NCBI RefSeq assembly: GCF_021412585.1
Contig: NZ_JAKCMI010000037.1
Span: 1 to 64,000, forward strand
Length of the DNA: 64,000 nt
Origin: Halomonas alkalisoli
GTDB lineage: Bacteria; Pseudomonadota; Gammaproteobacteria; Pseudomonadales; Halomonadaceae
Direction of reading: 5' to 3'
The notes under the pieces are model-generated. The model searched no databases, had not been told where the DNA came from, and saw only the letters and a list, made by a program, of their open reading frames with translations. This document shows positions 43,923 through 53,426 of this stretch, one piece after another. The number at the start of each line of letters is the position of its first letter. Position 1 is the first letter of the stretch. Both the position numbers and the translations under genes were made by a program.

Positions 43923-44490
43923 TCCCAAGAAGCCCGATCAGAATATTCCCGACGATGACCCCTGGGCCGAAGCCATGGCCGAACAGGAGGCTGCGGAAGC
44001 CAAGGCCGAAGACGACCCCTGGGCAGAAGCCATGGCCGAGCAGGAGGCGGCCGGCGGCTCCGCTGGCGATGACGACCCCTGGGCCGAGGCGCTGGCCGAG
44101 CAGGAGGCCGCCGAGTCCAGCGAACAGGAGGCGGCGGCGGCCGACCGGGGCGTCGCCGCGCCGGCCCCCCAGGCTGCCGGCGATCGCATCTTCCGCCCGC
44201 TGGACAAGGGCAGCGACGGCGGTACGGCCCGCGATCTGGAAATGATCATGGACATCCCGGTCAAGCTGACCGTGGAGCTGGGCCGCACCAAGCTCACCAT
44301 CAAGCAGCTGCTGGAACTCGCCCAGGGGTCGGTCATCGAGCTCGACGGCCTGGCCGGCGAGCCCATGGATATCCTGATCAACGGCTACCTGATCGCCCAG
44401 GGCGAAGTGGTCGTGGTGGATGACAAGTACGGTATCCGCATCACCGAGATCATCACGCCCTCCGAACGGGTCCAGAAACTGAACCGATGA
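43915..44490 (+). CDS. fliN: Flagellar motor switch protein FliN with a triplicated N-terminal motif
   Basis: A 191-residue FliN. The C-terminal SpoA domain (IMDIPVKLTVELGRTKLTIKQLLELAQGSVIELDGLAGEPMDI) is standard and builds the lower C-ring. The N-terminal extension carries three near-identical acidic modules, DDPWAEAMAEQEAA, with DDPWAEA at residues 14-20, 33-39 and 53-59. E. coli FliN has one related DDLWAEAL-type motif, so this is a triplication. ATG 43915 is chosen because it begins with the FliN consensus and overlaps the fliM stop. The open frame to 43765 is inside fliM. Confidence 0.96.
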   Translation: MTDPKKPDQNIPDDDPWAEAMAEQEAAEAKAEDDPWAEAMAEQEAAGGSAGDDDPWAEALAEQEAAESSEQEAAAADRGVAAPAPQAAGDRIFRPLDKGSDGGTARDLEMIMDIPVKLTVELGRTKLTIKQLLELAQGSVIELDGLAGEPMDILINGYLIAQGEVVVVDDKYGIRITEIITPSERVQKLNR

Positions 44491-44924
44491 GAGACACCCC
44501 CTCCTCCGAGGCTCAGGCAACAGGGCTAGAGGCGCTGGCTGTGGGCGGCGATGCCCTGGTCGGCATGGCAACGCTGGGCAAGACGGCTGCCGCCCTGGGC
44601 CTGGTCATCGCCATCATCCTGGTCTGCACGGCGCTGCTCAAGCGCTGGGGGCCGCAGCGCCGCGCCGCCGGAGGTCATCTGCAGGTCGTCGCCAGCACCG
44701 CGCTGGGCAGCCGCGAGCGCCTGGTGATCGTGGAGGTCGAAGGCACCTGGCTGGTGCTCGGCGTGGGCGGTGGCCAGATCAACAAGCTGCATGAGCTGGA
44801 GGCACCCGAGCGCCCCCGCGAGCCTGACATCGCCGACCTGCAGGGGGAGCGCTTTGCCACCCGCTTTGCCCGTGCCCTCAAGCACAATGCCGGACTGGGA
44901 GGCCCCGGTCGGGGAGCCTCATGA
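44487..44924 (+). CDS. fliO: Flagellar export assembly factor FliO
   Basis: A 145-residue protein with one membrane helix ([22 protein letters not shown]) and a short cytoplasmic FliO domain ([40 protein letters not shown]). FliO helps the FliP ring assemble. ATGA overlaps on both sides, with fliN and fliP. Confidence 0.94.
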   Translation: MRDTPSSEAQATGLEALAVGGDALVGMATLGKTAAALGLVIAIILVCTALLKRWGPQRRAAGGHLQVVASTALGSRERLVIVEVEGTWLVLGVGGGQINKLHELEAPERPREPDIADLQGERFATRFARALKHNAGLGGPGRGAS

Positions 44925-45718
44925 TTCACCCAGCATTTCCCAAGACCCGGCCCAAGACGATGCCAAGGACCCGGTGCGGGGCCCTGCTTGCCCTGCTGGG
45001 AGCGCTTCTGCTGATGGCAATGCCGGTCGCAGCCGTGGCACAGCAGCTGCCGGGCATCGTCAGCCAGCCGCTGGAGGATGGCGGCCAGCAGTGGTCGATC
45101 CAGCTGCAGACCCTGCTGCTGCTCAGCGCCATGGCCTTTCTGCCCGCGGCGCTGCTGATGATGACCGGCTTCACCCGAATCATCATCGTGCTCAGCCTGC
45201 TGCGTACCGCCATGGGCACCCAGGCCACGCCGCCCAACCAGGTGCTGCTGGGCCTGGCCTTGTTCCTGACCTTCTTCGTGATGGCGCCGGTCTTTTCCAT
45301 CGTCTACGAAACGGCCTGGGTACCGCTGACCGGCGACGAGATCAATTTCGACGAGTTCCTGCTGCTGGCCCAGCAGCCGTTCCGCGAATTCATGCTGGCC
45401 CAGACCCGGGAGCCCGACCTGGCGCTCTTCGCCCGGCTGGCGGAAATCGGCCCCATGCAGGGACCGGAGGATGTGCCGCTGCGGATCCTGGTGCCGGCAT
45501 TCGTGACCAGCGAGCTGAAGACGGCGTTCCAGATCGGCTTCACCATCTTCATTCCCTTTCTGATCATCGACCTCGTGGTGGCCAGCACCCTGATGTCGCT
45601 GGGCATGATGATGGTACCGCCGGCCACGATCTCCCTGCCCTTCAAGCTGATGCTGTTCGTGCTGGTAGACGGCTGGCAGCTGATCATCGGCTCGCTGGCG
45701 GAAAGTTTTTATATCTAG
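44921..45718 (+). CDS. fliP: Flagellar export gate protein FliP
   Basis: A 265-residue multi-pass core component of the export gate. It has a cleavable signal sequence, then [34 protein letters not shown] and the C-terminal signature [19 protein letters not shown]. Motif content is canonical. The start overlaps fliO by four bases; an ATG 13 codons later is an alternative. Confidence 0.98.
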   Translation: MIHPAFPKTRPKTMPRTRCGALLALLGALLLMAMPVAAVAQQLPGIVSQPLEDGGQQWSIQLQTLLLLSAMAFLPAALLMMTGFTRIIIVLSLLRTAMGTQATPPNQVLLGLALFLTFFVMAPVFSIVYETAWVPLTGDEINFDEFLLLAQQPFREFMLAQTREPDLALFARLAEIGPMQGPEDVPLRILVPAFVTSELKTAFQIGFTIFIPFLIIDLVVASTLMSLGMMMVPPATISLPFKLMLFVLVDGWQLIIGSLAESFYI

Positions 45719-45766
45719 CGCTGAAACCCTTTGGGTCGACACCCAGATGTCGGCAAGGAGCGAAGA

Positions 45767-46036
45767 ATGACACCGGAAATGGTTATGGGCATCGCCTACC
45801 AGGGCATGCGCGTCACGCTCTTCCTGGCCGGCCCCCTGCTGATCACCGCACTGCTGACCGGCCTGACCGTGAGCCTCTTCCAGGCCGCGACCCAGATCAA
45901 CGAGATGACCCTATCGTTCATTCCCAAGATCCTGGGCGTCTTTACCGTACTGGTATTCGCCGGACCCTGGCTGCTGAAATTGATCACCGATTTCACCCGC
46001 AACCTGTTCACCAGCATCCCCAGCATGTTGATGTGA
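45767..46036 (+). CDS. fliQ: Flagellar export gate protein FliQ
   Basis: An 89-residue protein with two membrane helices (VTLFLAGPLLITALLTGLTVSL and LGVFTVLVFAGPWLLKLITDF) and the conserved QAATQINEMTLSFIPKI between them. The ATG at 45767 is backed by AAGGAG. The frame is open to 45731, but the added residues are not conserved. Confidence 0.97.
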   Translation: MTPEMVMGIAYQGMRVTLFLAGPLLITALLTGLTVSLFQAATQINEMTLSFIPKILGVFTVLVFAGPWLLKLITDFTRNLFTSIPSMLM

Positions 46037-46043
46037 GACCGCC

Positions 46044-46838
46044 ATGGTCGAGGTGACCTTTGCCCAGCTGCACGGCTGGCTGGTAATACTGTTCTGGCCC
46101 TTCGTGAGGATCACTTCCTTCCTGGTCGCCTCGCCGCTCTGGGGCCATTCCAGCGTGCCCAACCAGGCCAAGATCGGCCTGGCGTTCCTGGTGACGCTCG
46201 TGATCGCGCCGGTACTGCCCGCCATGCCCGACATACCGATCGTCTCCTGGGCCGGCTTCGGCCTGATGGTGGAGCAGATGCTGATCGGCATCGCCATCGG
46301 CCTGGTCATGCACGTGGTATTCGCCGTGGTGCAGGCCGCGGGGGAGTTCATCGGCCTGCAGATGGGCCTGGCATTCGCCACCTTCTTCGATACCGGCAGC
46401 GGCACCAACACCATGATCCTGTCGCGGATCTTCTTCATGATCACGCTGCTGATGTTCCTGGCCCTGGGCGGCCACCTGATGGTGCTGGAGGCGCTGGCCA
46501 CCAGCTTCCATAGCCTGCCGGTCGGCATCGGCGCCTTCAATCCCGCGGCCTTCGAGATGATGGTGCGCTACGGCGGCACCATCTTCATTGCCGGCATGTC
46601 GCTGGCCCTGCCGCTGGTCGGTTCACTGTTGATCATCAACCTGGCCATGGGCATTCTCAACCGCTCGGCGCCGCAGCTGACGGTGTTCAATATCGGCTTC
46701 CCCACCTCCCTCACCGTGGGCCTGATCCTGCTGATGGTGCTGATGACCGACATGGGCCGCTTCCTGCAGCGCCTGTTCAGCAACGGCCTGCAGTTCATGT
46801 ACCAGCTCATCGATATGCTCGCTCCCCTGGGCGCCTGA
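46044..46838 (+). CDS. fliR: Flagellar export gate protein FliR
   Basis: A 264-residue polytopic membrane protein with the family stretch IGLAFLVTLVIAPVLP, VVQAAGEFIGLQMGLAFATFFD and a C-terminal LPTLTVFNIGFPTSLTVG-like region. It completes the FliPQR core. It is the last gene of the rightward operon. flhB, which usually follows, is not in the window. Confidence 0.96.
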   Translation: MVEVTFAQLHGWLVILFWPFVRITSFLVASPLWGHSSVPNQAKIGLAFLVTLVIAPVLPAMPDIPIVSWAGFGLMVEQMLIGIAIGLVMHVVFAVVQAAGEFIGLQMGLAFATFFDTGSGTNTMILSRIFFMITLLMFLALGGHLMVLEALATSFHSLPVGIGAFNPAAFEMMVRYGGTIFIAGMSLALPLVGSLLIINLAMGILNRSAPQLTVFNIGFPTSLTVGLILLMVLMTDMGRFLQRLFSNGLQFMYQLIDMLAPLGA

Positions 46839-46868
46839 CTCTCTCCCCCTTTCGAGCAAGCAAAAAAA

Positions 46869-46919
46869 ACCGCCCAGGCGGGCCGGGGCGGCGAAAAAGG
46901 CCGGGCAAGCGCCCGGCCT
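46869..46919 (-). terminator. Tandem rho-independent terminators of the flg operon
   Basis: On the minus strand AGGCCGGGC pairs with GCCCGGCCT (46898-46919, loop of 4) and is followed by TTTTT. Further on, a CCGCC/GGCGG hairpin is followed by eight Ts. They lie about 200 bases past flgL and just past fliR, and the T-tracts show they serve the leftward operon. Confidence 0.75.
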
Positions 46920-46933
46920 CAGGGAAGCGAAGT

Positions 46934-47095
46934 CAAACAGCGGCTTTCTCCACCAACGTTGCCATTCCGCTGTAGGAGTAGCTTCAGCTCACGACTGGAG
47001 GCCGCAGGCCTCCCGGCGGTGTTGCCGACGCCAACGATCACCGCCAACGCGGCGGCCTCCACCAGGCGCCTGCTGAGCCTTATGCGTAATCAGGA
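46934..47095 (+). repeat. Dispersed repeat family A, segment X
   Basis: Nearly identical over ~160 bases to 15571-15731 and partly to ~50200-50285. Contains the hairpin GGAGGCC-GCA-GGCCTCC (46997-47013). It sits between the convergent fli and flg operons. Confidence 0.85.
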
Positions 47096-47113
47096 AACTA
47101 TAAGCCGCTAAGA

Positions 47114-48406
47114 CTATAGAAAGTTGAACAGCGACAGCCCCTTCACGTCGACGAAGGCTTTCTGGGCCGCCTGCAGACCCACCTGACGCAGGCTGTATTC
47201 GGCGATGGCTTCGCTGTAGTCCAGGTCCACCAGGTCGGATAGCGTCTTGTCGTAGTTCATCATGCGATTGCTGCCCACGGCGTCGACTACATCCAGCTCG
47301 TTGAGACGTGCACCCATGGAGGCACGCACCGTGAGGACATTGTCGAGGCTGTTGTCGAGCTCACGCATCACGGAGTTGATCGTATTGCGGAAGTGAGCGC
47401 GATTTTCCGGTGTCCCTTCCTGGTCCATCTCCAGCACGTCGATGGCGTCCTTCATCGACTTGAACAGGTCCTGGTTGGCACCCTCGGCATTGGCCGGACG
47501 CAGCTGGATCTGGTCGCCATCGGCAGGCGTGCCTTCGAGGGTGATGCTGATACCGCCGAAGCTGGCCGCCTTACCGGACTCATAAGGTTCGTCGGTAACA
47601 AGCGGGGTTGTCGTACCGTCCGCATTGAGCGCGTTGACGGAGTAGACGGGATTGCCATCGACATCCTCTCCGAAGGTGAGCTCGAACGGCTTGCCGAAAT
47701 GCTCGTTACCGGGATCCACTCGACTGGGCCCGGTGAAGGCGACGCTACCTTCATTGCGCACATGGCCCTGCTGGGTGCCTATGCTGATCTCGCCAGCCGA
47801 CACCTGCTCAGCCCTGGCGACATAGCCGGCCCCGCTGGGCACGCTCTGGAAGATCGACTTGCCGTTATCGGCCACCGGCAGCAGGCGCGATGCATCAATG
47901 CGCTGCTCACGGGTGTTCTCGTCGCCGATATACTGGGTGCCCTGAACGCCTTCGCCGGCGGTACGGGCAAAGGGCGGCGAGTCGTCGCGATAGCCGCCGA
48001 ACAGGTAGCGGCCATTGCCGTCGGAGGCGTTGGCCTGGCCGATCAGCGTCTCATAGATACCGCGTAGTTCGCTTGCCACCGACTGGCGGTCGACATCGCT
48101 CAGGGTGTCGCTAGCCGCCTGGACCAGCAGCGTCTTGGCGCTGGTCACCGCATCGCTGACGCTGTTGAGGACGCTTTCCGCCTGTGACAGCGAGTTGCGG
48201 GCAGAGACCCGCGCATCGGCGAACTGCTGGGTAATCGCCTTGGCCTGGGATACGCCCACTGCCCGGGACGAGGCTTGGGGGTCGTCGGAGGGATTGACCA
48301 CCCGACGGCCACTGGCGATCTGCTGACCGACCTTGAGGAAGTCGCCCTGCTGACGGTTCATGGACGAGACGCTCTGCTCGAACATGGTGACGGTGCTGAT
48401 ACGCAT
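47114..48406 (-). CDS. flgL: Hook-filament junction protein FlgL
   Basis: A 430-residue hook-associated protein 3 with flagellin-like ends. N-terminus MRISTVTMFEQSVSSMNRQQGDFLKVGQQIASGRRVVNPSDDP; C-terminus DLVDLDYSEAIAEYSLRQVGLQAAQKAFVDVKGLSLFNFL. The middle (~180-310) is an acidic variable domain. It is 20 bases downstream of flgK and shares its sigma-28 promoter. Confidence 0.97.
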   Translation of the reverse strand: MRISTVTMFEQSVSSMNRQQGDFLKVGQQIASGRRVVNPSDDPQASSRAVGVSQAKAITQQFADARVSARNSLSQAESVLNSVSDAVTSAKTLLVQAASDTLSDVDRQSVASELRGIYETLIGQANASDGNGRYLFGGYRDDSPPFARTAGEGVQGTQYIGDENTREQRIDASRLLPVADNGKSIFQSVPSGAGYVARAEQVSAGEISIGTQQGHVRNEGSVAFTGPSRVDPGNEHFGKPFELTFGEDVDGNPVYSVNALNADGTTTPLVTDEPYESGKAASFGGISITLEGTPADGDQIQLRPANAEGANQDLFKSMKDAIDVLEMDQEGTPENRAHFRNTINSVMRELDNSLDNVLTVRASMGARLNELDVVDAVGSNRMMNYDKTLSDLVDLDYSEAIAEYSLRQVGLQAAQKAFVDVKGLSLFNFL

Positions 48407-48426
48407 CGCGCTGGACTCCCTTCGAA

Positions 48427-50100
48427 TCAGTTACGCAGACCGAGAATGGTATCGAAGACCGTTGACGCGGTATCGATCACCCGGGCGTTGGCGGAATAGA
48501 ACTGCTGGTAGCGGATCAGGTTGGCCGCCTCCTCATCCAGGTTGACCCCGGATTCAGACTGCTGCACCGCCTTGAGCTGGGCGGTCAGGCCCTGTCGTGC
48601 GTCGAGGTTGACCTTGACGATATTCGCCTGGTTGCCCACATCGCTGACCATGCCGCCGTAGGCCTGGCTAAGGGACGACCGACCCGCCACCAGCGCCTGG
48701 CTTTGCAGGTTCTGCAGCGCCAGGGCATTGCGGTTATCGCCAGTGCCGGAAATGATCCAATCTTCGGGAGGCTCATCAGGATTGATCGGTTGAGCCGCGG
48801 CAATCTTGTCCAGGTCGATGATCTCGCTCTGCATATCGGCGGTAGCGCGACGAACCGGCTGTACCTCGAAACGATCGCCATTCGCCGGTGTGCCGCTGAA
48901 TTCCAGCGTGATGCCGCCAAATCCTAGCGTCCCGGTGGCATCGTCCCAATCGACTTGAGCAGCCGCCAACTGCTGGCCATTGTCCTTGCGGAAGACCTGG
49001 GGGGGATCGCCAGCGTTGCCAAAGCGCACCGTATAGTCAGTCGCACGAAGCTGGTCGATATTCGCCGCGTCAAAGCTAGCCCCAACGACCTCCTCCACGC
49101 CGGTGTTGCGCGGGTTGGAGTAAGCCCGTGGCTGGCCAATGCTGAAGAAATCACCGCCCTGCTCGCCGTTGAGATCCATGCCCTTGGCATGCTGTTCGTT
49201 GAAACCGACCACCAGCGATACGGCGAGCTGGCCAATCTGGTTCTGGGTCTTGTCCAGGGTCTCGGCGCGGAAGGTCATCAGCCCACCCAGTGTGCCACCC
49301 TTGATGGTGTCCTCGGGCATGGCCACCAGGTTGCCGCCGGAGTCCCGATAGCCCAGCACTGTGCGCTGCGGGTCGTTGGGTGCATCCATGGCTTCAAGGC
49401 GGTAGTGATTGGTACCGGCCACCAGCGGCTGGCCGTTGGGCAGGCTGATGTTGTAGGACTTGCCATCCTGGATATTGAGCCTGATATCCATGCGCTCGCT
49501 GAGCTCATGTACCAGCTGGTCCCGCTGGTTGAGCAGGCTGTTGGGGGCCTCGCCGCTGCGCGCCCTGGCCAGGGCGATCTCCCGATTGAGGGTCGCCATC
49601 TGCTCGGTCATGTTGTTGATCTGGGTGACTTCGTCGCTGATCTGACCGTTGATGCCCTCCTGCATGTCCTGCAGGTAGCCGTCGAATGCCCGGAACTGGG
49701 CGGTCAGCGTATTGGCCGTACCCAGCACGCCCTGCCGCGCAGCGGGATCGGACGGGGCGCCGGCCAGGTCCTCCAGGGAGGAGAAGAAATTCTGCATCAG
49801 CGGGGCCAGGCCCGCCTCCCGATCGGCCAGCAGGTTGTCGATCTGGCTGATCTGGTTCTCGTAGGTCGCAAGCGCGCTGGACGAGCTGGTCGCGGCATTG
49901 AGCTGCGAGGCGACGAACTGGCTGAACTGACGCTGGATGTCGTTGACCTGCACGCCGCCAGCGGTAGCGCCCTGCTGGCCAAGAATCGTCAGTTCACGAT
50001 TGTAGCCCGGCGTATAGACGTTGCTGATGTTGTTGCTGGTGGTATTCAGCGCATTCTGAGCGGCATTCAGGCCGCTGAGACCGATAGAGAACATGCTCAT
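48427..50100 (-). CDS. flgK: Hook-filament junction protein FlgK
   Basis: A 557-residue hook-associated protein 1. N-terminus MSMFSIGLSGLNAAQNALNTTSNNISNVYTPGYNRE; C-terminus VNLDEEAANLIRYQQFYSANARVIDTASTVFDTILGLRN. ATG 50100 is preferred because AAAGGAAA lies just upstream. A sigma-28 promoter follows the usual rule that flgKL are late genes while the rest of flgB-J is earlier. Confidence 0.97.
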   Translation of the reverse strand: MSMFSIGLSGLNAAQNALNTTSNNISNVYTPGYNRELTILGQQGATAGGVQVNDIQRQFSQFVASQLNAATSSSSALATYENQISQIDNLLADREAGLAPLMQNFFSSLEDLAGAPSDPAARQGVLGTANTLTAQFRAFDGYLQDMQEGINGQISDEVTQINNMTEQMATLNREIALARARSGEAPNSLLNQRDQLVHELSERMDIRLNIQDGKSYNISLPNGQPLVAGTNHYRLEAMDAPNDPQRTVLGYRDSGGNLVAMPEDTIKGGTLGGLMTFRAETLDKTQNQIGQLAVSLVVGFNEQHAKGMDLNGEQGGDFFSIGQPRAYSNPRNTGVEEVVGASFDAANIDQLRATDYTVRFGNAGDPPQVFRKDNGQQLAAAQVDWDDATGTLGFGGITLEFSGTPANGDRFEVQPVRRATADMQSEIIDLDKIAAAQPINPDEPPEDWIISGTGDNRNALALQNLQSQALVAGRSSLSQAYGGMVSDVGNQANIVKVNLDARQGLTAQLKAVQQSESGVNLDEEAANLIRYQQFYSANARVIDTASTVFDTILGLRN

Positions 50101-50129
50101 GGTGTTGTTTCCTTTCGCCAATACCCAAG

Positions 50130-50156
50130 TTATCGGCCTGTAGACCCAGAACTTTA
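50130..50156 (-). promoter_or_regulatory. Sigma-28 promoter of flgKL
   Basis: Minus strand TAAAGTTC-N11-GCCGATAA, essentially consensus, 30 bases before the flgK ATG. Confidence 0.9.
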
Positions 50157-50199
50157 GACTCCTCGCAGACTGACGTGTAACGGCAAGGAATGTGATGGC

Positions 50200-50362
50200 C
50201 GCACTGTCGGAGCAGCTTTAGCTCGCGACTGGAGGCTGAAAGCCTCCTGGCAGTGTTGCCTATGCTGGCGTCTATCGCTGGCGGTGCGGTCTCCGCCAAG
50301 GCGCCTAGCGGCGCCAGTCGCGATGGGAACTCGGAGCGCCGAACCGAGCGCTCCTACAGCGC
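50200..50362 (+). repeat. Dispersed repeat family A, diverged X plus Y
   Basis: The first half resembles segment X and carries the hairpin GGAGGCT-GAA-AGCCTCC (50231-50247), where both arms changed together relative to the other copies. The second half (50285-50362) matches segment Y at ~15500-15570, with hairpin GGCGCC-TAGC-GGCGCC (50300-50315). It fills the gap between flgJ and the flgK promoter. Confidence 0.8.
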
Positions 50363-50363
50363 C

Positions 50364-51497
50364 TCAGTAGCGCAGGAAGACCAGCGAGTCGTTGTCACGC
50401 TGGGCGACCTGCGGCCCCATGGTGTTCATGATCGCGATCAACTTGTCGGCGTAGGCCGGGTCGGTGGCATAGCCCCCGGCCTGCAGCGCCCTGGCCGCCT
50501 GTTCGGCACTGCCCGCCGTGGTCACCGCCGCATAGCGCGGGTTGTTGCCGATCAGGTTGGCATAGTCGGTGAAGGCCTCCTCGAAGGAGCCGTAGACACG
50601 GAAGGAGTCGACGATCCGGGTTCGCTTGCCGTTGATGTACTCGTGGGTCGTCACGTCCGTGGTGGGCCCGCGCCAGCTGCTGCCGGCCTTGATGCCGAAG
50701 AGGTTATGGCTGTTGCCGCCATCGGCCTTCGCAATCTCGTGACGCCCCCAGCCGGTTTCCAGCGCCGCCTGGGCCAGGATCAATTCCGCAGGAACGCCGG
50801 TCCGCCGGCTTGCCGCCTGGGCGGGCGCCGAGAGCTTGTCCATGAACCGCTGGACGTGCTCGCCGCTCTGGCCACGGCTGCGTGATTCGGCTGCACTGCC
50901 AGCAGCGGCCACGGCGTTACGCTGGACCTCTGTTCCCGCCGCTGCCGCCGTTGCCGGCAAGGCGTCCACGGCGGACATGAAGCCCCCGCGGGCGGTCTCC
51001 AGCTCGTCCAGGAAGCTCGCGGGCGGTGCCTCGACCACGCTGTCGACACGACGCTCATCTTTATTTTCGTCCTCTGCCCCCTCGCCTTCGGCAGGCTGCA
51101 GGGCATCCTTCAGTACACGTGGCGTACCGCGGGGAATGCCGGCGATGAGTTCGTTGAGCTCATGGTCGGCTTGCTGTGCCTGCCGACCCGCCCCCACGCC
51201 CTGGCTCTGCAGTTGGGCGACGAGATGATCGGCCAGGCCGATGCCGCGCCCGGCCATGGTCTGTGCCCACTGCTGATCAAGCATCGACTGGTAGAACTCG
51301 GTCTGCTCGCTGTCAAGCAGACCGGTGGTCGGGGTGGCATCACGCATGCTCTTGAGCATCATCTGCAGGAAGAGCGCCTCGAACTGCTGGGCGGCCCCCT
51401 TGAGGCCGGCGGCTTCATCGTTGCGTGCCGTGTGCTTGAGGCGCTCTAGGCCCTGAACGTCGAGGGCGAACTGGCTGCTGAAATCCTGGATGCTCAT
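50364..51497 (-). CDS. flgJ: Rod cap and peptidoglycan hydrolase FlgJ
   Basis: A 377-residue two-domain FlgJ. The N-terminal rod-cap domain (AAQQFEALFLQMMLKSMRDAT, LDQQWAQTMAGRGIGLADHLV) is followed by a ~100-residue acidic linker and a C-terminal glucosaminidase domain (GVPAELILAQAALETGWGRHEI, catalytic Glu in LETGWG). It opens the cell wall for the rod. The start overlaps the flgI stop (TGATG). Confidence 0.96.
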   Translation of the reverse strand: MSIQDFSSQFALDVQGLERLKHTARNDEAAGLKGAAQQFEALFLQMMLKSMRDATPTTGLLDSEQTEFYQSMLDQQWAQTMAGRGIGLADHLVAQLQSQGVGAGRQAQQADHELNELIAGIPRGTPRVLKDALQPAEGEGAEDENKDERRVDSVVEAPPASFLDELETARGGFMSAVDALPATAAAAGTEVQRNAVAAAGSAAESRSRGQSGEHVQRFMDKLSAPAQAASRRTGVPAELILAQAALETGWGRHEIAKADGGNSHNLFGIKAGSSWRGPTTDVTTHEYINGKRTRIVDSFRVYGSFEEAFTDYANLIGNNPRYAAVTTAGSAEQAARALQAGGYATDPAYADKLIAIMNTMGPQVAQRDNDSLVFLRY

Positions 51498-52648
51498 CAG
51501 ATGATCTCCAGGTCGGCACGCAGCGAGCCGGAGGCCTTGAGGGCTTCGAGGATCGACATCAGGTCGCTGGGCGTGGCGCCCAGGGCATTCAGCGCGTTGA
51601 CGACGTCCACCAGGTCGGCGCCCTCGACCACACGCAGGTAGGCGTCCTGTTCCTGGATCTCGATTTCGGTGTCGGGCACCACCACGGTCTCGCCGTCGCC
51701 GAAGGGCGGCGGCTGGCTGACCAGGAAGCGGGTATCGATGACGATGGAGAGGTTGCCATGGGCCACGGCGGCCCGGCGCAGGGTGACCGCGCTGTTCATC
51801 ACCACCGAGCCGGTACGGGCATTGAAGACCACCTTGGCCGGCGCCTCCATGGGCGTCACCTGGATATTCTCCACCTGGGCCATGAAGTTGACCCGAGAGT
51901 TCTCGTTCATCGGCCCGTCCAGGGCGATCACGCGGGAATTGCGGGCGGCGGCAACGGGCCGGCCGAACTCGCTGTTGATGGCGTTGACCACACGCTGGGC
52001 GGTGCCGAAGTCGGCCTGCTTGAGCTCGAGTTCGAGCAGCCCCGCCTCGGCGCCCAGGTTGAGCGGCACTTCCCGCTCCACCATGGCCCCCCCGGCGATA
52101 CGACCACCGGCCAGCTGGTTGACCTGAACGGCGGCCCCGCCGGCGGCGGCACCCATGCCGCCCACCAGCAGGTTCCCCTGGGCGATGGCGTAGGTGTCGC
52201 CATCGGCACCCTTGAGCGGCGTCATCAGCAGGGTGCCGCCACGCAGGCTGCGGGCGTTGCCGATGGAGGAGACATTGATGTCAAGCCGCTGGCCGGGGCG
52301 AGAAAACGGCGGCAGGTCGGCGGTTATCATGACCGCGGCCACGTTGCGCAGCTGCATGTTGGTGCCCGGCGGCACGGTAATGCCGAGCTGCGACAGCATG
52401 TTGGAGAGGCTCTGACCGGTGAATGGCGCCTGCATGGTCTGGTCGCCGGTACCGTCCAGCCCGACCACCAGGCCGTAGCCCACCAACACGTTGTCACGCA
52501 CGCCGGCGAAGTTGGCGATCTCGCGAATCCGCTCGGCCTGAACCGGCAGTGCCAACATGCCGGCCAACAGCAGTAGCGCCAGCTTCGCCACGAAGCGGTG
52601 TGCATGCGGACGGGGAAACGTCATGGTAAGCGTCTTGAACAGCGTCAT
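51497..52648 (-). CDS. flgI: Flagellar P-ring protein FlgI
   Basis: A 383-residue periplasmic P-ring subunit with a signal peptide ending LALPVQA and then the hallmark ERIREIANFAGVRDNVLVGYGLVVGLDGTGDQT. ATG 52648 is chosen because GAGGCGCAGG lies directly upstream. ATGs at 52672 and 52624 are alternatives. Confidence 0.97.
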   Translation of the reverse strand: MTLFKTLTMTFPRPHAHRFVAKLALLLLAGMLALPVQAERIREIANFAGVRDNVLVGYGLVVGLDGTGDQTMQAPFTGQSLSNMLSQLGITVPPGTNMQLRNVAAVMITADLPPFSRPGQRLDINVSSIGNARSLRGGTLLMTPLKGADGDTYAIAQGNLLVGGMGAAAGGAAVQVNQLAGGRIAGGAMVEREVPLNLGAEAGLLELELKQADFGTAQRVVNAINSEFGRPVAAARNSRVIALDGPMNENSRVNFMAQVENIQVTPMEAPAKVVFNARTGSVVMNSAVTLRRAAVAHGNLSIVIDTRFLVSQPPPFGDGETVVVPDTEIEIQEQDAYLRVVEGADLVDVVNALNALGATPSDLMSILEALKASGSLRADLEII

Positions 52649-52674
52649 GCCTGCGCCTCGGTATTCGGTCATCG

Positions 52675-53376
52675 TTAGAAGGGCGATATATTGAGGAAGA
52701 ATCGCTGCAGCCAGCCCATATGCTGCGCCTCATGGATATAGCCACTACCCACGTATTCGATACGGGCATCGGCCACCGCCGTGGAGGGCACGGTATTCTG
52801 GCCGGTGATGGTGCGCGGATTCACGACGCCGGAGAAACGGATGAACTCCACGCCCTGATTGATGGCGATCTGCTTCTCGCCACGCACTCGCAGGTTGCCG
52901 TTATGCATCACCTCGAGTACCGACACGGTGATGGTACCGGTCATACTGTTGCTGGCCTGGGAACCACCGCCGCCGGCAAAGTCGCTATTGCCGGAGAGAT
53001 TGCCGGACAGGTCGATGCCTTGCTCCGCCAGGCGCTCCAGCACATCGGGGAGCGCTGAAATATCGAGCCCTGCTGAACCGCTGCGATTCGCGTTGGACTG
53101 TGAGTTCTTGTTGGCACTCACCTGCTCGTCCAGCACGATGGTAAGGATGTCGCCGATCATGCGCGGCCGCCGATCCTCGAACAGCGGTTGGGAACCGCGA
53201 TGCGCCTGATAGATCGAGCCGTTGGCCAGGCGAGGGGGCGGCTCCATGATGGCGATCTGCTCCTGCTCCCCCACCACGGAGGCACGAGGAACCTGTGCGC
53301 AACCGCTCAGGGCCAGCGCCACCAGGGCGAGGAGGACCAGGGCCAGCCTCGATATCGAAAAACCCGCGCCTTTCAT
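52675..53376 (-). CDS. flgH: Flagellar L-ring lipoprotein FlgH
   Basis: A 233-residue outer-membrane lipoprotein with lipobox LALSGC near residue 25 and the family stretches [32 protein letters not shown] and [28 protein letters not shown] 53376 gives a normal signal peptide. The open frame to 53415 adds residues without one. Confidence 0.97.
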   Translation of the reverse strand: MKGAGFSISRLALVLLALVALALSGCAQVPRASVVGEQEQIAIMEPPPRLANGSIYQAHRGSQPLFEDRRPRMIGDILTIVLDEQVSANKNSQSNANRSGSAGLDISALPDVLERLAEQGIDLSGNLSGNSDFAGGGGSQASNSMTGTITVSVLEVMHNGNLRVRGEKQIAINQGVEFIRFSGVVNPRTITGQNTVPSTAVADARIEYVGSGYIHEAQHMGWLQRFFLNISPF

Positions 53377-53426
53377 GCTTGCTCGCTTCCCATGGCAGGG
53401 AGTGGAAATCATCATGCCGTCGTCTG

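Noticed and set aside
15376-50362. Repeat family A as a CRISPR array
   Set aside because: The copies are far apart, long, and of mixed composition, with no regular short repeat-spacer pattern and no cas genes.
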